Below, in pieces: positions 1-6,252 of a stretch of DNA of 10,884 bases. The translations under genes and the position numbers were made by a program. The stretch's first letter is position 1. Each line of letters starts with the position of its first letter. The DNA comes from Pseudomonadota bacterium. Lineage in GTDB: Bacteria; Pseudomonadota; Gammaproteobacteria; Burkholderiales; Casimicrobiaceae. Location of the stretch: the NCBI GenBank assembly GCA_029571495.1, contig JAKPSO010000436.1, positions 1 through 10,884 of the forward strand, in the 5' to 3' direction. The notes below the pieces were generated by a model. It saw only the letters and a program-made list of their open reading frames with translations. It searched no databases and was not told where the DNA came from.

Positions 1-2
1 TT

Positions 3-1013
3 TTGCGTGTGGTGAATATTCCGGCGCGTGGCATTGGTGCGAAGTCTATTGAGAATTTGCAGCAAGTCGCTGCGGGTACCGGCGTGACCTTGTGGCAAGC
101 GGCTTGCAGCGGCGGTGCCGGTGGCCGCGCGGCAGTGCCAATGGCGCAGTTCATTGGACTTGTCGAGGCAATGCGCATCGCGACGAAGGGGCAGGCGCTG
201 CCCGAAATTGTTCGCCACCTTCTTGACGCCAGTACGCTCAAGGCGCATTACGCAACGGAGAAAGACGGGCAAGATCGCGTCGAAAACTTGGAGGAATTGA
301 TCAACGCTGCGGATAACTTTTTGCGTGAAACCGGTGGCGTTGTGCACACAGAAAACGTCGACGGCACGATGACCGAAAGCGACGATCCAGTGACCGCGTT
401 TCTCGCTCACGCCTCGCTCGAAGCAGGTGACACGCAAGCCGCCGAGGGACGCGCGGCGTTGCAGATGATGACGGTGCACTCGGCCAAAGGTTTGGAGTTT
501 GAGTACGTGTTCATGACCGGCCTTGAAGAAGGCTTGTTCCCGCACGACAACTCGCTCAACGACGACGGCGGCCTCGAAGAGGAGCGTCGATTGATGTACG
601 TGGCGATCACGCGTGCGAAAAAGCGCTTGCATTTCAGCTACGCGCAGATGCGCATGCTGCATGGCCAAACGCGTTACAACGTGCCGTCGCGCTTTCTTGA
701 TGAAGTGCCCGCGGAGCTTTTGAAGTGGCTGTCCGCAAAGCCGAAGAACCTGCTCGCGATGGAGCCGCACGAGCCGCTCTCAGGAGATAACTACGCGAAC
801 GCGAACATTTCGAAATTCGCAGCGTCCATTGGCAGCGCAACGCGCTCCGACTCAGGCTTTCGCATCGGGCAGCAGGTGTCACACGCGAAGTTCGGGCAGG
901 GCGTCATCATCAACGCCGACGGCAGCGGAAAGAACGTTCAGGTCGAAGTCAATTTCCGCGACCACGGCATCAAGCGCTTGGCGCTGGAGTACGCGAAGTT
1001 GACTGCAATCTAG
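3..1013 (+). CDS. uvrD: DNA helicase II UvrD/PcrA, C-terminal part (5' end outside window)
   Basis: This is the 3' part of a superfamily 1A DNA helicase that unwinds DNA in nucleotide excision and mismatch repair in the cytoplasm. Reading is open from the window edge, so the first codon here is not the real start. Counting from base 3, helicase motif V (TVHSAKGLEF) is at residues 157-166 and motif VI (EEERRLMYVAITRAKKRL) is at about 192-209. The linker is variable, and the last 50 residues (FRIGQQVSHAKFGQGVI, from about 286) form the Tudor-like C-terminal domain typical of UvrD/PcrA. Rep lacks this exact tail, and RecB and AddA differ strongly. The N-terminal ATP-binding half (Walker A, motifs Ia-III) is not visible. 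The gene ends with TAG and converges on the minus-strand gene beginning 52 bases further on. The family call is firm; UvrD versus PcrA is only a naming matter. Confidence 0.95.
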   Translation: MRVVNIPARGIGAKSIENLQQVAAGTGVTLWQAACSGGAGGRAAVPMAQFIGLVEAMRIATKGQALPEIVRHLLDASTLKAHYATEKDGQDRVENLEELINAADNFLRETGGVVHTENVDGTMTESDDPVTAFLAHASLEAGDTQAAEGRAALQMMTVHSAKGLEFEYVFMTGLEEGLFPHDNSLNDDGGLEEERRLMYVAITRAKKRLHFSYAQMRMLHGQTRYNVPSRFLDEVPAELLKWLSAKPKNLLAMEPHEPLSGDNYANANISKFAASIGSATRSDSGFRIGQQVSHAKFGQGVIINADGSGKNVQVEVNFRDHGIKRLALEYAKLTAI

Positions 1014-1024
1014 CGCGTCCGGTG

Positions 1025-1051
1025 GCGGATGTCGCGGATGTTGCGGCGGTG
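1025..1051. repeat. Short 9-base tandem repeat between convergent genes
   Basis: Three near-copies of a 9-base unit lie in the 52-base gap between uvrD and the convergent membrane-protein gene: GCGGATGTC, GCGGATGTT and the diverged GCGGCGGTG. Just beyond, GCGCGC occurs at 1051-1056 and again at 1071-1076 and could pair. No T-run follows on either strand, so this does not look like a standard intrinsic terminator. It may simply be low-complexity GC-rich sequence. Confidence 0.4.
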
Positions 1052-1065
1052 CGCGCTATGCGCTG

Positions 1066-1851
1066 CTACTGCGCGCCGGAGACCTTTTCCACTCGTTCGT
1101 CGCGGTGGAAGATGCGGCGGTAGCTCACGTAGTCGCTGATCATAAGAATCGCCGTGAGAGGAATGCCGACCGCCATCAGAACGAAAGGCGCCAAGGGCTG
1201 AATGAAGAAAAGAAACGGTGCGCATACTGCAACCGTAAAAACCGTCGCAAAAAACATTGTCACCGCATAGGTCAGCATGGCTCGCCAGTTCCGCAGACAA
1301 GCGGTCAACGAAAGCGTCAGGGATTGCACGAACGAAGCGTCATTAAAGACAATCAACGCTGGCGCGAACCACAACGCTGCCGTGAGCGGAAGCGATAGTG
1401 TCAGCACGACAAAGATGAACCGAATACGAACTTCGTCGGTCATCGGATGCGGGTTGGACGAGGCCGAAACTATCTGCTCCCATGATTCGCCAACAAGCAG
1501 GCGCGACAGTACCGAAATCACAATCGTGCACACTACGTAAACGGCACCCAGCGCAAGAAGCGCCTTGACGTTAGATTTGAAGCCTGCAAACAAGTGGCTG
1601 TACTCAGGCGCTTCGCCACGTTCGTAGTGCCAAGTCGCGGCAAGGAATCCGACGGAAAGTATCGGCTTCAACAGGATGACGAACGGTATTCCACCCGCGA
1701 GCAACGAGAGCAGCATCGCCACCAGAAGCAGGAACAGGAAGAGAGAGGCGAGTGCAGTGAAACGCCGCCACTGCGACCGAAAAATCTGCAACGCGAGGCG
1801 CAGCCAATCGGTTCCCTCGGCCGCCGGAACAGGCGCAAAGAAAGCAATCAT
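1066..1851 (-). CDS. BPSS1780-family multi-pass inner membrane protein
   Basis: This 261-residue protein of unknown function is predicted to sit in the inner membrane. About six hydrophobic stretches are visible, at roughly residues 31-52, 55-73, 97-118, 144-166, 190-212 and 217-238, with charged loops between them and a basic C-terminal tail (YRRIFHRDERVEKV). The N-terminal segment before the first helix (DWLRLALQIFRSQWRRF) and the LFAGFKSNVKALLALGAVY region at about 87-105 resemble the BPSS1780-type membrane proteins common in betaproteobacteria. That match is from memory. The start overlaps the thrB stop by four bases (ATGA), so the two are probably translated together from one mRNA. No clear Shine-Dalgarno precedes it, which fits coupling. 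A functional link to homoserine kinase is not known to me; the association may be positional only. Confidence 0.85.
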   Translation of the reverse strand: MIAFFAPVPAAEGTDWLRLALQIFRSQWRRFTALASLFLFLLLVAMLLSLLAGGIPFVILLKPILSVGFLAATWHYERGEAPEYSHLFAGFKSNVKALLALGAVYVVCTIVISVLSRLLVGESWEQIVSASSNPHPMTDEVRIRFIFVVLTLSLPLTAALWFAPALIVFNDASFVQSLTLSLTACLRNWRAMLTYAVTMFFATVFTVAVCAPFLFFIQPLAPFVLMAVGIPLTAILMISDYVSYRRIFHRDERVEKVSGAQ

Positions 1852-2804
1852 GAGACCGAGTCAGTCAACGGCCAGAAACAAATTTGCTCGATGCGCAAAC
1901 GCAGGATGCGCTCGAACACAGCGGGGTCGTGCGGGGTGTTGAGCTCGGCCGCGCGCGGCAGATGTAGATCGTACAGACGCGACAGCCAAAATCGTATCGC
2001 CGCGGCGCGCAACAACGCGGGCCACGCCATTTGCTCGGCTTCCGACAATGGCCGTTCGGCGACATAGGCTTTGAGAAATGGGATGAGCCGGGTGTTATCA
2101 AACTCGCCGCCGGGGATCACACACCAGTCGTTTGCCGTGATGGCAAGATCGTACGCAAATTCGTCCGTCGCGGCGAAGCCAAAGTCAATCAAACCACTCA
2201 ACCGATCACCATCGAAAAGCACGTTGTCGCGAAACAAATCGGCGTGAATCGCGCCATTGGGAAGGCGTGTCTGACGGCGTTCGCGCTGGAACTTCAGTTC
2301 GCTCTCGATCAGCGCATTTTGGTCCGCCGAAATGAAGGGGCGAACCGCGCGCGACGTTGAGAGAGTCCATGCCGGGCCGCGTTTGTTGCTGATACGCGTG
2401 CGGAAGTGGCGGCTCGCGTTGTGCAAACGCCCCAACTCGCGGCCCACCGCTTCGCAATGCACGACCGACGGTTGCATATTCGGGCGACCGGGAATGCGCT
2501 GCGTGAGTGCTGCAGGACGACCATTGAGGATCGAAAACAACCCGCCGGTTCGGTCAGCGATCGGCGTCGGCACGGCGACACCGGACTTTGCGAGGTGCGC
2601 CGTGAAGTTCAAATAGAACGGCAGATCTTCCGCAGGTACGCGTTCGTACAGCGTGAGCACGTACTCGCCCTCAGTGGTGCTCAGGAAGTAGTTGGTGTTT
2701 TCGATACCTTCGGAAATAGGCGTGAGCGAACGCGCCGCGCCGACGGAAAACCGCGTAAGCCACGCGGACACTTCGCTTTCAGTAACTCGGGTGAATACAG
2801 ACAT
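1848..2804 (-). CDS. thrB: Homoserine kinase (APH-fold ThrB)
   Basis: ThrB phosphorylates L-homoserine to O-phospho-L-homoserine with ATP, the penultimate step of threonine synthesis, in the cytoplasm. At 318 residues this has the length and layout of the aminoglycoside-phosphotransferase-fold homoserine kinase found in beta- and many gammaproteobacteria, not the GHMP-type ThrB of E. coli. The N-terminal lobe has the loop SEGIENTNYFL (31-41) and the lysine-poor strand EYVLTLYE (47-54). The catalytic loop IHADLFRDNVLFDGD (186-200) carries the putative base D189 and N194. LIDFGFA (205-211) supplies the metal-binding D207. The ATG at 2804 matches the family's usual beginning (MSVFTRVTESEV), although no strong ribosome binding site is visible. 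It lies 105 bases downstream of the DUF2782-like gene and overlaps the next gene by ATGA. Related APH-fold kinases with other substrates exist, but this pattern is typical of ThrB. Confidence 0.93.
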   Translation of the reverse strand: MSVFTRVTESEVSAWLTRFSVGAARSLTPISEGIENTNYFLSTTEGEYVLTLYERVPAEDLPFYLNFTAHLAKSGVAVPTPIADRTGGLFSILNGRPAALTQRIPGRPNMQPSVVHCEAVGRELGRLHNASRHFRTRISNKRGPAWTLSTSRAVRPFISADQNALIESELKFQRERRQTRLPNGAIHADLFRDNVLFDGDRLSGLIDFGFAATDEFAYDLAITANDWCVIPGGEFDNTRLIPFLKAYVAERPLSEAEQMAWPALLRAAAIRFWLSRLYDLHLPRAAELNTPHDPAVFERILRLRIEQICFWPLTDSVS

Positions 2805-2817
2805 GCCAACAGGTACG

Positions 2818-2835
2818 GAAATTTGCAGAAATTTG
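2818..2835. repeat. Two direct copies of GAAATTTG one helical turn apart, upstream of thrB
   Basis: GAAATTTG occurs at 2818-2825 and again at 2828-2835, a 10-base period, 14-31 bases upstream of the thrB ATG. AAATTT is itself palindromic, so the site reads nearly the same on both strands. The region is AT-rich against a GC-rich background, so it could lie in an untranslated leader or in a promoter or binding site for thrB. No matching -35/-10 pair stands out. Confidence 0.3.
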
Positions 2836-2909
2836 GCGACGCGTGAACTCGGGTCAGGCGCGCCAGCGGATGCGCCCCGAAGGATCGGAGCTACGCGAAT
2901 CAGAAATGG

Positions 2910-3308
2910 CTAGAAGCGCAACAGCTCCCAGAGCGACGGCGAAACGCGCTTTCCCGCGTTATCCGCCTGTCGGTCGCTGCGGCCCGCTGCCGGATCGACC
3001 ACGGTATATCCCTTGCCACCCACAACGCTCACCTTTGCCGTGGCCAAGCGCCCTTGAACGCGCTCTTCTTCCACGGTGACCGCAGCATCTGACGCACGCC
3101 CCGCCGCGGGCGAGGTATTGCTGATCGTCACCTCCTTCGCGAGCTGCGGTGCGCCATCCGGCACTTCGACGCGCTCGGGCGCCGCAGGCGCGACAGGCGC
3201 GGTTGGCGCCTGGGCGAACGCGCAGACGGCGTACATTGTGGCCGACACGACAAACCCACGCGCAATGGGAAGCGCGCGTCGAGAGGCGGAAATCGAGTGA
3301 TCGTTCAT
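2910..3308 (-). CDS. DUF2782-like exported protein of unknown function
   Basis: This is a 132-residue protein with an N-terminal signal sequence. A basic segment (ASRRALPIARG) precedes a hydrophobic core and a likely signal peptidase I site after AFA (about residue 32). A proline/alanine-rich linker follows (APTAPVAPAAPERVEVP). The conserved-looking part is at about 77-132: TVEEERVQGRLATAKVSV, then GYTVVDPAAG and a C-terminal SPSLWELLRF. That arrangement (hydrophilic, E-rich strand, GRL, Y-VDP, W-LL-F end) matches my recollection of DUF2782, a small betaproteobacterial and gammaproteobacterial family. It is often encoded near thrB and polA. Function is unknown. The protein is probably periplasmic or membrane-associated. 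A good -10 box lies only a few bases before the ATG (see separate entry). The role of the family next to thrB has not been established as far as I know. Confidence 0.75.
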   Translation of the reverse strand: MNDHSISASRRALPIARGFVVSATMYAVCAFAQAPTAPVAPAAPERVEVPDGAPQLAKEVTISNTSPAAGRASDAAVTVEEERVQGRLATAKVSVVGGKGYTVVDPAAGRSDRQADNAGKRVSPSLWELLRF

Positions 3309-3317
3309 AGTGGATGC

Positions 3318-3323
3318 ATTGTA
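3318..3323 (-). promoter_or_regulatory. Candidate -10 box (TACAAT) for the DUF2782-like gene
   Basis: On the minus strand TACAAT ends 9 bases before the ATG at 3308. It matches the sigma-70 consensus at five of six bases. A -35 hexamer at the usual 17-base spacing (TCCGGT, around 3341-3346) is poor. The predicted transcription start would leave a leader of only about three bases, so either the mRNA is close to leaderless or the box is coincidental. Confidence 0.35.
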
Positions 3324-3538
3324 ACGGGCTAGTCTGCAGCACCGGATTTGCGTAGTCGCGGCCTAAATTGCCCGATGAATGCAGATATCCGAACACTGCT
3401 TCCGGACCGCAAGGTCTACAGCCCGCGCCAGTGCGGCCAAGCCATGCCGGGTATGGCCGAAGAATGACGGTCGGAACGCCCGCCGAAGGCGACGCACCAA
3501 CGTGGTGCCTTGGCATTCTGTTCTCGGCTGGGAGTTAA

Positions 3539-3575
3539 TGGCGCCTCACAATTAATGGGAGCGCCAACTGTTGGC
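3539..3575. repeat. Nested inverted repeats in the intergenic region
   Basis: TGGCGCCTC (3539-3547) can pair with GAGCGCCA (3559-3566) with one bulged base. The 3' arm of that stem overlaps a perfect 13-base palindrome, GCCAAC-T-GTTGGC (3563-3575). Two copies of TTAATGG also lie here. The two pairings exclude each other, so the site could be a protein operator, an mRNA 3' end structure for the GH30 transcript, or chance. Confidence 0.4.
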
Positions 3576-3628
3576 AATTTAGCGCGCCGCGTCCCGCATC
3601 ACTATGTGAACACGCAAGACGCGAGCAC

Positions 3629-3647
3629 ACCGACCTTTCACGTCGGT
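3629..3647 (-). terminator. Weak stem-loop just after the GH30 stop
   Basis: Fifteen bases beyond the GH30 stop codon the transcript can form ACCGAC-GUGAAAG-GUCGGU, a perfect 6-bp stem with a 7-base loop. No U-run follows, so it is not a classic intrinsic terminator. It may protect the 3' end of the operon mRNA or have no role. Confidence 0.25.
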
Positions 3648-3661
3648 TCTCGGTCGCGAGC

Positions 3662-5119
3662 TTACGACGCTCCACGCCAAACAAACGTTGCAACGCTTTC
3701 GCGCGGCAAGCGGTGGCGCATCGTCCGGCCACCGTGTTGGATCGAAAACTCCCGCTCCTCGCCCGCGGAATTGCAGACGACTAACACTATCGAACCGTCG
3801 TCACTGTTGCGAAATGCAACCGTTTCTAAACCGTCGATCGCCGCAGTCGATTCAATCCGTTGCGCACCGGGACGGACAAATTTGCTCGCGTGCGCGAGCG
3901 CGTAGTACTCAAGGTTTCGCGTGACCTCACCGGTGACGGAATTCACCGTCACTACGCCACGGCAATCGTTACATCCTCCCAAGTGGGGGCCGAACTTTTC
4001 GTCGAGCACTAAATTCCACATCAATACACCGCGCGCCCAGCCCCGTGTGGTGCCGATGACAATATTGCGCACCATCCACGGTAGAGTTTCCGGCCAATGC
4101 GGTTTCCACTCGCCGCCCGAACACTCGGTAAACCAAGTATCTTTGTCCGGATGCATGTCGCGAACACCGGCCTGAATCTGAACGTAGCCGGCGTAGCAAT
4201 GCCAACCGACACCGCTAATGAACTTACGCGCAGTTGGATTCGAGAGCACTTCGAGTGGCGCGTGCGGCTCGTCCCAGTTGTGATCCCACTCTATGATTTG
4301 CGTTTTGAGGCCGCGCGCGGCGAGCATCGGCCCGAGGTGCTGACCGATGATTTCGGCGCGTGCCTTGGGCCGAATGCGCATCCCGGGGTAGTCTTTTGGT
4401 TCGAAGTGAGGCTCGTTCTGCAGGGTCAGCGCGAAGATGGGTACCCCCTCCGCCGCATAAGCGTCGAGGTAGCGAATCAGGTAACGAGAAAACGCGTCGT
4501 AGCGATCGCTGCGCAACTCGCCCTGATACAAATGTCCGTTCGTCTTCATCCACGCTGGCGCGCTCCACGGGGAAGCCATAACCTGCAGCTTGGGGTTGAT
4601 CGCCAGCGCGCGCTTCGTGATCGGCAGAACGTCGGCCCGATTCGGCTCGATCGAAAAGTGCGCCAGAGGCAGGTCGGTTTCTCCTTCCGGTCGATCATTC
4701 AGCGTGTAGTGGTGGCGAGAGAAATCGGACGCACCAATCGTCAATCGCGTCAGATCGAACCCGACGCCGCCGTTCTCGCGCGAAAAAAGTTCCTTCATTA
4801 GCGCTTCGCGAGCGTCGGGCTTCATTTGTTGCAGCAACCAAGCGGACGAATCGGTCAACGAGGCACCGAAGCCCACCATCGACTGATAGCGCTGTTTTGA
4901 ATCGACCACGATATTGATCGGCAGCGCGTCGCCTTTTGTGAACGGCGCGGCGGGCTCATGCGCAAGCAAACGCGTCTGACTGCCCGTCGTAACCCACACG
5001 TCGACCGGCACTACTGAACTCGCCGCAACCGTAGGAGTGGCGCACGCGCCGAGCAGGCTGCAGAGCCAGAGCCCACCAACTACTGCCACGGCATGCACGC
5101 TAACGCTCAGTCGCATCAC
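3662..5119 (-). CDS. GH30 family glycoside hydrolase, lipoprotein (glucosylceramidase / beta-1,6-glucanase type)
   Basis: This is a retaining glycosidase of family GH30, which cleaves beta-glucosidic bonds in glucosylceramide, beta-1,6-glucan or related substrates. The 485 residues begin with a signal sequence and lipobox LGAC (lipidated C26), so it is probably an outer- or inner-membrane lipoprotein. The (beta/alpha)8 domain begins near GFGASLTDSSAW (83-94). LTLQNEP (231-237) contains the acid/base E236 and FTECSGG (330-336) contains the nucleophile E332. SPWSAPAWMK (183-192) and GWHCYAGY (305-312) also fit the family. Residues from about 415 form the C-terminal beta domain. Length is normal. 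The start is GTG at 5119 (overlapping the previous stop by four bases) or the next codon, ATG at 5116, in the sequence GTGATG; both imply coupling to the EEP gene. It is the last gene of the operon. Subfamily and exact substrate cannot be settled from motifs alone. Confidence 0.92.
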   Translation of the reverse strand: MMRLSVSVHAVAVVGGLWLCSLLGACATPTVAASSVVPVDVWVTTGSQTRLLAHEPAAPFTKGDALPINIVVDSKQRYQSMVGFGASLTDSSAWLLQQMKPDAREALMKELFSRENGGVGFDLTRLTIGASDFSRHHYTLNDRPEGETDLPLAHFSIEPNRADVLPITKRALAINPKLQVMASPWSAPAWMKTNGHLYQGELRSDRYDAFSRYLIRYLDAYAAEGVPIFALTLQNEPHFEPKDYPGMRIRPKARAEIIGQHLGPMLAARGLKTQIIEWDHNWDEPHAPLEVLSNPTARKFISGVGWHCYAGYVQIQAGVRDMHPDKDTWFTECSGGEWKPHWPETLPWMVRNIVIGTTRGWARGVLMWNLVLDEKFGPHLGGCNDCRGVVTVNSVTGEVTRNLEYYALAHASKFVRPGAQRIESTAAIDGLETVAFRNSDDGSIVLVVCNSAGEEREFSIQHGGRTMRHRLPRESVATFVWRGAS

Positions 5120-6009
5120 TTGGCAAGTCCAACTGAGCGTTTGGCGTCAATTTCAACGCGCGCCACCACTGGAAAGTGGTCCGATGGATATCGGACACCA
5201 TTAGAGTCGGTTAGGGTCGCATACTTTAGAACGCGCACGTTGTTGTCGACAAAGATGTAGTCAATCAACGGGGTCGGTGCCGCACCAAACTTGAAGTCAT
5301 TAAACGTGTCCCTCGGTCCGTACGGCGGCAAGCGTGTGATCTCACGAGCGTCACGGAGGACGCTACGCATCGCCTTGATCTGCTCCGTCTCCGGGGTTGA
5401 ATTGAAGTCCCCCAAACAGATCACCGTGTCACTGCGCCTGCGCTCCGCGATCCAACGCAGCAACAGCTTCGCGGATTCGCGTTGCGCGACCACACCCTCG
5501 TGATCGAAGTGCACAGACACCACGAGCAATATGCGGCCAGTCACGCGATCTTGAAGTCGAACCCAACTTGCTAGGCGGTTGCAGCAGCGCGCGTCCCAGC
5601 CTTTTGACGGCTTATTCGGCGTTTCACTCAACCAAAAATCGCCGCGTGCCAGCTCCAAAAAACGCGCCTTGCGAAAAAAAATCGCAGCATGTTCGCCCGC
5701 GGCCTGACCGTCATCGCGACCCACCCCCGCGCGTGCAAACTCGGATAGTTCCTCAAGATCACGAATCTGATGAGGCAAACCTTCCTGCGTACCGAAAATG
5801 TCGAACTCATGGTAGCGAATTAGCGATAGCACCATCGCCTTGCGCTGTGGCCACGCGTTGGCGCCATCGCTTTCTAAATCCAAGCGCAGGTTATACGTGG
5901 CAACGTTCAGCGGCGAGGACGTCTGTTCGCCGAGGGCGGAACGCGTCCCTCCGAGCGCCAAAAAAACAACCAGTGAAACCAGTGCAAATAGAAATGAGCG
6001 AACAATCAT
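5116..6009 (-). CDS. Secreted endonuclease/exonuclease/phosphatase (EEP) family hydrolase
   Basis: This 297-residue metal-dependent hydrolase belongs to the fold shared by DNase I, exonuclease III, neutral sphingomyelinases and inositol phosphatases. A signal sequence (hydrophobic residues about 5-20, possible cleavage after ALG at 27) sends it out of the cytoplasm. Conserved family sites are visible in order: TYN (38-40), QE with metal ligand E76, VHFDH (166-170), GDFN (200-203), LIDYIF with D250, and the final SDH (276-278). All catalytic positions seem intact. The secreted location and glycosidase neighbours argue against a DNA repair role. They suggest a phosphodiesterase or phosphatase acting on a phosphorylated lipid or glycan, which is inference. 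It overlaps the GH30 start by one to four bases. No good ribosome binding site precedes its ATG; a 33-codon ORF ends there with an ATGA overlap, so it may be translated by reinitiation. Confidence 0.88.
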   Translation of the reverse strand: MIVRSFLFALVSLVVFLALGGTRSALGEQTSSPLNVATYNLRLDLESDGANAWPQRKAMVLSLIRYHEFDIFGTQEGLPHQIRDLEELSEFARAGVGRDDGQAAGEHAAIFFRKARFLELARGDFWLSETPNKPSKGWDARCCNRLASWVRLQDRVTGRILLVVSVHFDHEGVVAQRESAKLLLRWIAERRRSDTVICLGDFNSTPETEQIKAMRSVLRDAREITRLPPYGPRDTFNDFKFGAAPTPLIDYIFVDNNVRVLKYATLTDSNGVRYPSDHFPVVARVEIDAKRSVGLAK

Positions 6010-6107
6010 GATGCTTGCACCAAGCGGTATTGGCGAACGGAATGGATGCGTCCCCGTTGCACCTTAAATGCTGTATGGACGCAGGGAAAAAACAGCGCGG
6101 CCTTCAT
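6006..6107 (-). CDS. Candidate small ORF B (33 codons), coupled at both ends
   Basis: The peptide begins MKAALFF and ends RLVQAS. Its ATG overlaps the stop of small ORF A (ATGA at 6104-6107), and its TGA overlaps the start of the EEP gene (ATGA at 6006-6009). The same frame is open upstream as far as a stop at 6192-6194 and includes RTVDGG followed by RTVEYIG. Third codon positions are about 64 percent G or C over the 61 open codons, by hand count, similar to genuine coding sequence. There is no ribosome binding site of its own and no recognisable domain. It could be a translated linker, a piece of one larger gene joined to ORF A by a frame change, or chance. Confidence 0.25.
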   Translation of the reverse strand: MKAALFFPCVHTAFKVQRGRIHSVRQYRLVQAS

Positions 6108-6235
6108 GTTCGGACGTGCGTCCACAGCAACACACGAGATACGTTTGCCGATGTACTCGACCGTACGGCCGCCGTCGACCGTGCGCCGCGCTTACCGCCT
6201 ACGCTGACAATAGTTCGTGCGGGAACGTCCGTCAT
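6104..6235 (-). CDS. Candidate small ORF A (43 codons) with strong ribosome binding site
   Basis: The start ATG is 17 bases after the ATPase stop and is preceded by AAAGGAG at 6244-6250 with an 8-base spacer. That is the best Shine-Dalgarno site in this part of the operon. The product (begins MTDVPARTIVSVGGKRGAR, ends LLWTHVRT) is basic, rich in S, T, R and V, and has no signal peptide, helix or domain that I recognise. Its stop overlaps the ATG of small ORF B (ATGA). The early ...IVSVGGKRGAR faintly recalls the nucleotide-binding start of sugar kinases such as glucokinase, and glk does follow such transporters in some bacteria. The resemblance is too weak to name it. It may instead be the broken 5' end of a lost gene. 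Confidence 0.4.
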   Translation of the reverse strand: MTDVPARTIVSVGGKRGARSTAAVRSSTSANVSRVLLWTHVRT

Positions 6236-6243
6236 CTTTCGTA

Positions 6244-6250
6244 CTCCTTT
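6244..6250 (-). promoter_or_regulatory. Strong ribosome binding site (AAAGGAG) after the ATPase gene
   Basis: AAAGGAG sits between the ATPase stop and the ATG at 6235 with a spacer of eight bases. It points at small ORF A and at no larger gene, which is the main reason to consider that ORF translated. Confidence 0.55.
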
Positions 6251-6252
6251 GG

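Larger units (their letters stand above)
3309..3661. other. 353-base intergenic region between the thrB group and the glycoside operon
   Basis: No gene in this stretch looks real. The reading frames that cross it are shadows or too short; one is a 30-codon + strand ORF at 3375-3467 without a ribosome binding site. The region holds the candidate -10 box at 3318-3323 and several inverted repeats: CACCA-acg-TGGTG (about 3495-3507), TGGCGCCTC paired with GAGCGCCA across 3539-3566, GCCAAC-t-GTTGGC (3563-3575) and ACCGAC-ctttcac-GTCGGT (3629-3647). None is followed by a T-run. It marks the boundary between housekeeping genes and the sugar operon, and the 3' end of the operon mRNA must lie in or beyond it. 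Confidence 0.6.

Noticed and set aside
3375..3467. 30-codon + strand ORF in the intergenic region
   Set aside because: It has no ribosome binding site or promoter on that strand and no coupling to a neighbour, so chance is likelier.
2959..3516. 185-codon minus-strand frame across the DUF2782-like gene and intergenic region
   Set aside because: It overlaps a better-supported exported protein in another frame, is rich in Arg/Gly/Cys as expected for a GC-rich shadow frame, and has no recognisable domain.
4097..4801. 234-codon + strand frame inside GH30
   Set aside because: It is antisense to a gene with intact catalytic motifs, and its product is Arg/Val-rich with no domain.
6087..6092. T6 run on the minus strand as an intrinsic terminator after the ATPase gene
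   Set aside because: No stable GC-rich stem directly precedes it; nearby GGAC/GTCC pairing is only 4-5 bp and is too far upstream.
6157..6185. TCGACCGT(A/G)CG repeated 18 bases apart
   Set aside because: It is a short imperfect duplication inside a GC-rich stretch. It explains the repeated RTV motif in one frame, but there is no further evidence of a regulatory site.
6104..6235. Reading small ORF A as a glucokinase (glk) remnant
   Set aside because: Only a loose resemblance to the VGG-containing N-terminus is present and nothing of the rest of a kinase fits in the gap, so no name was given.
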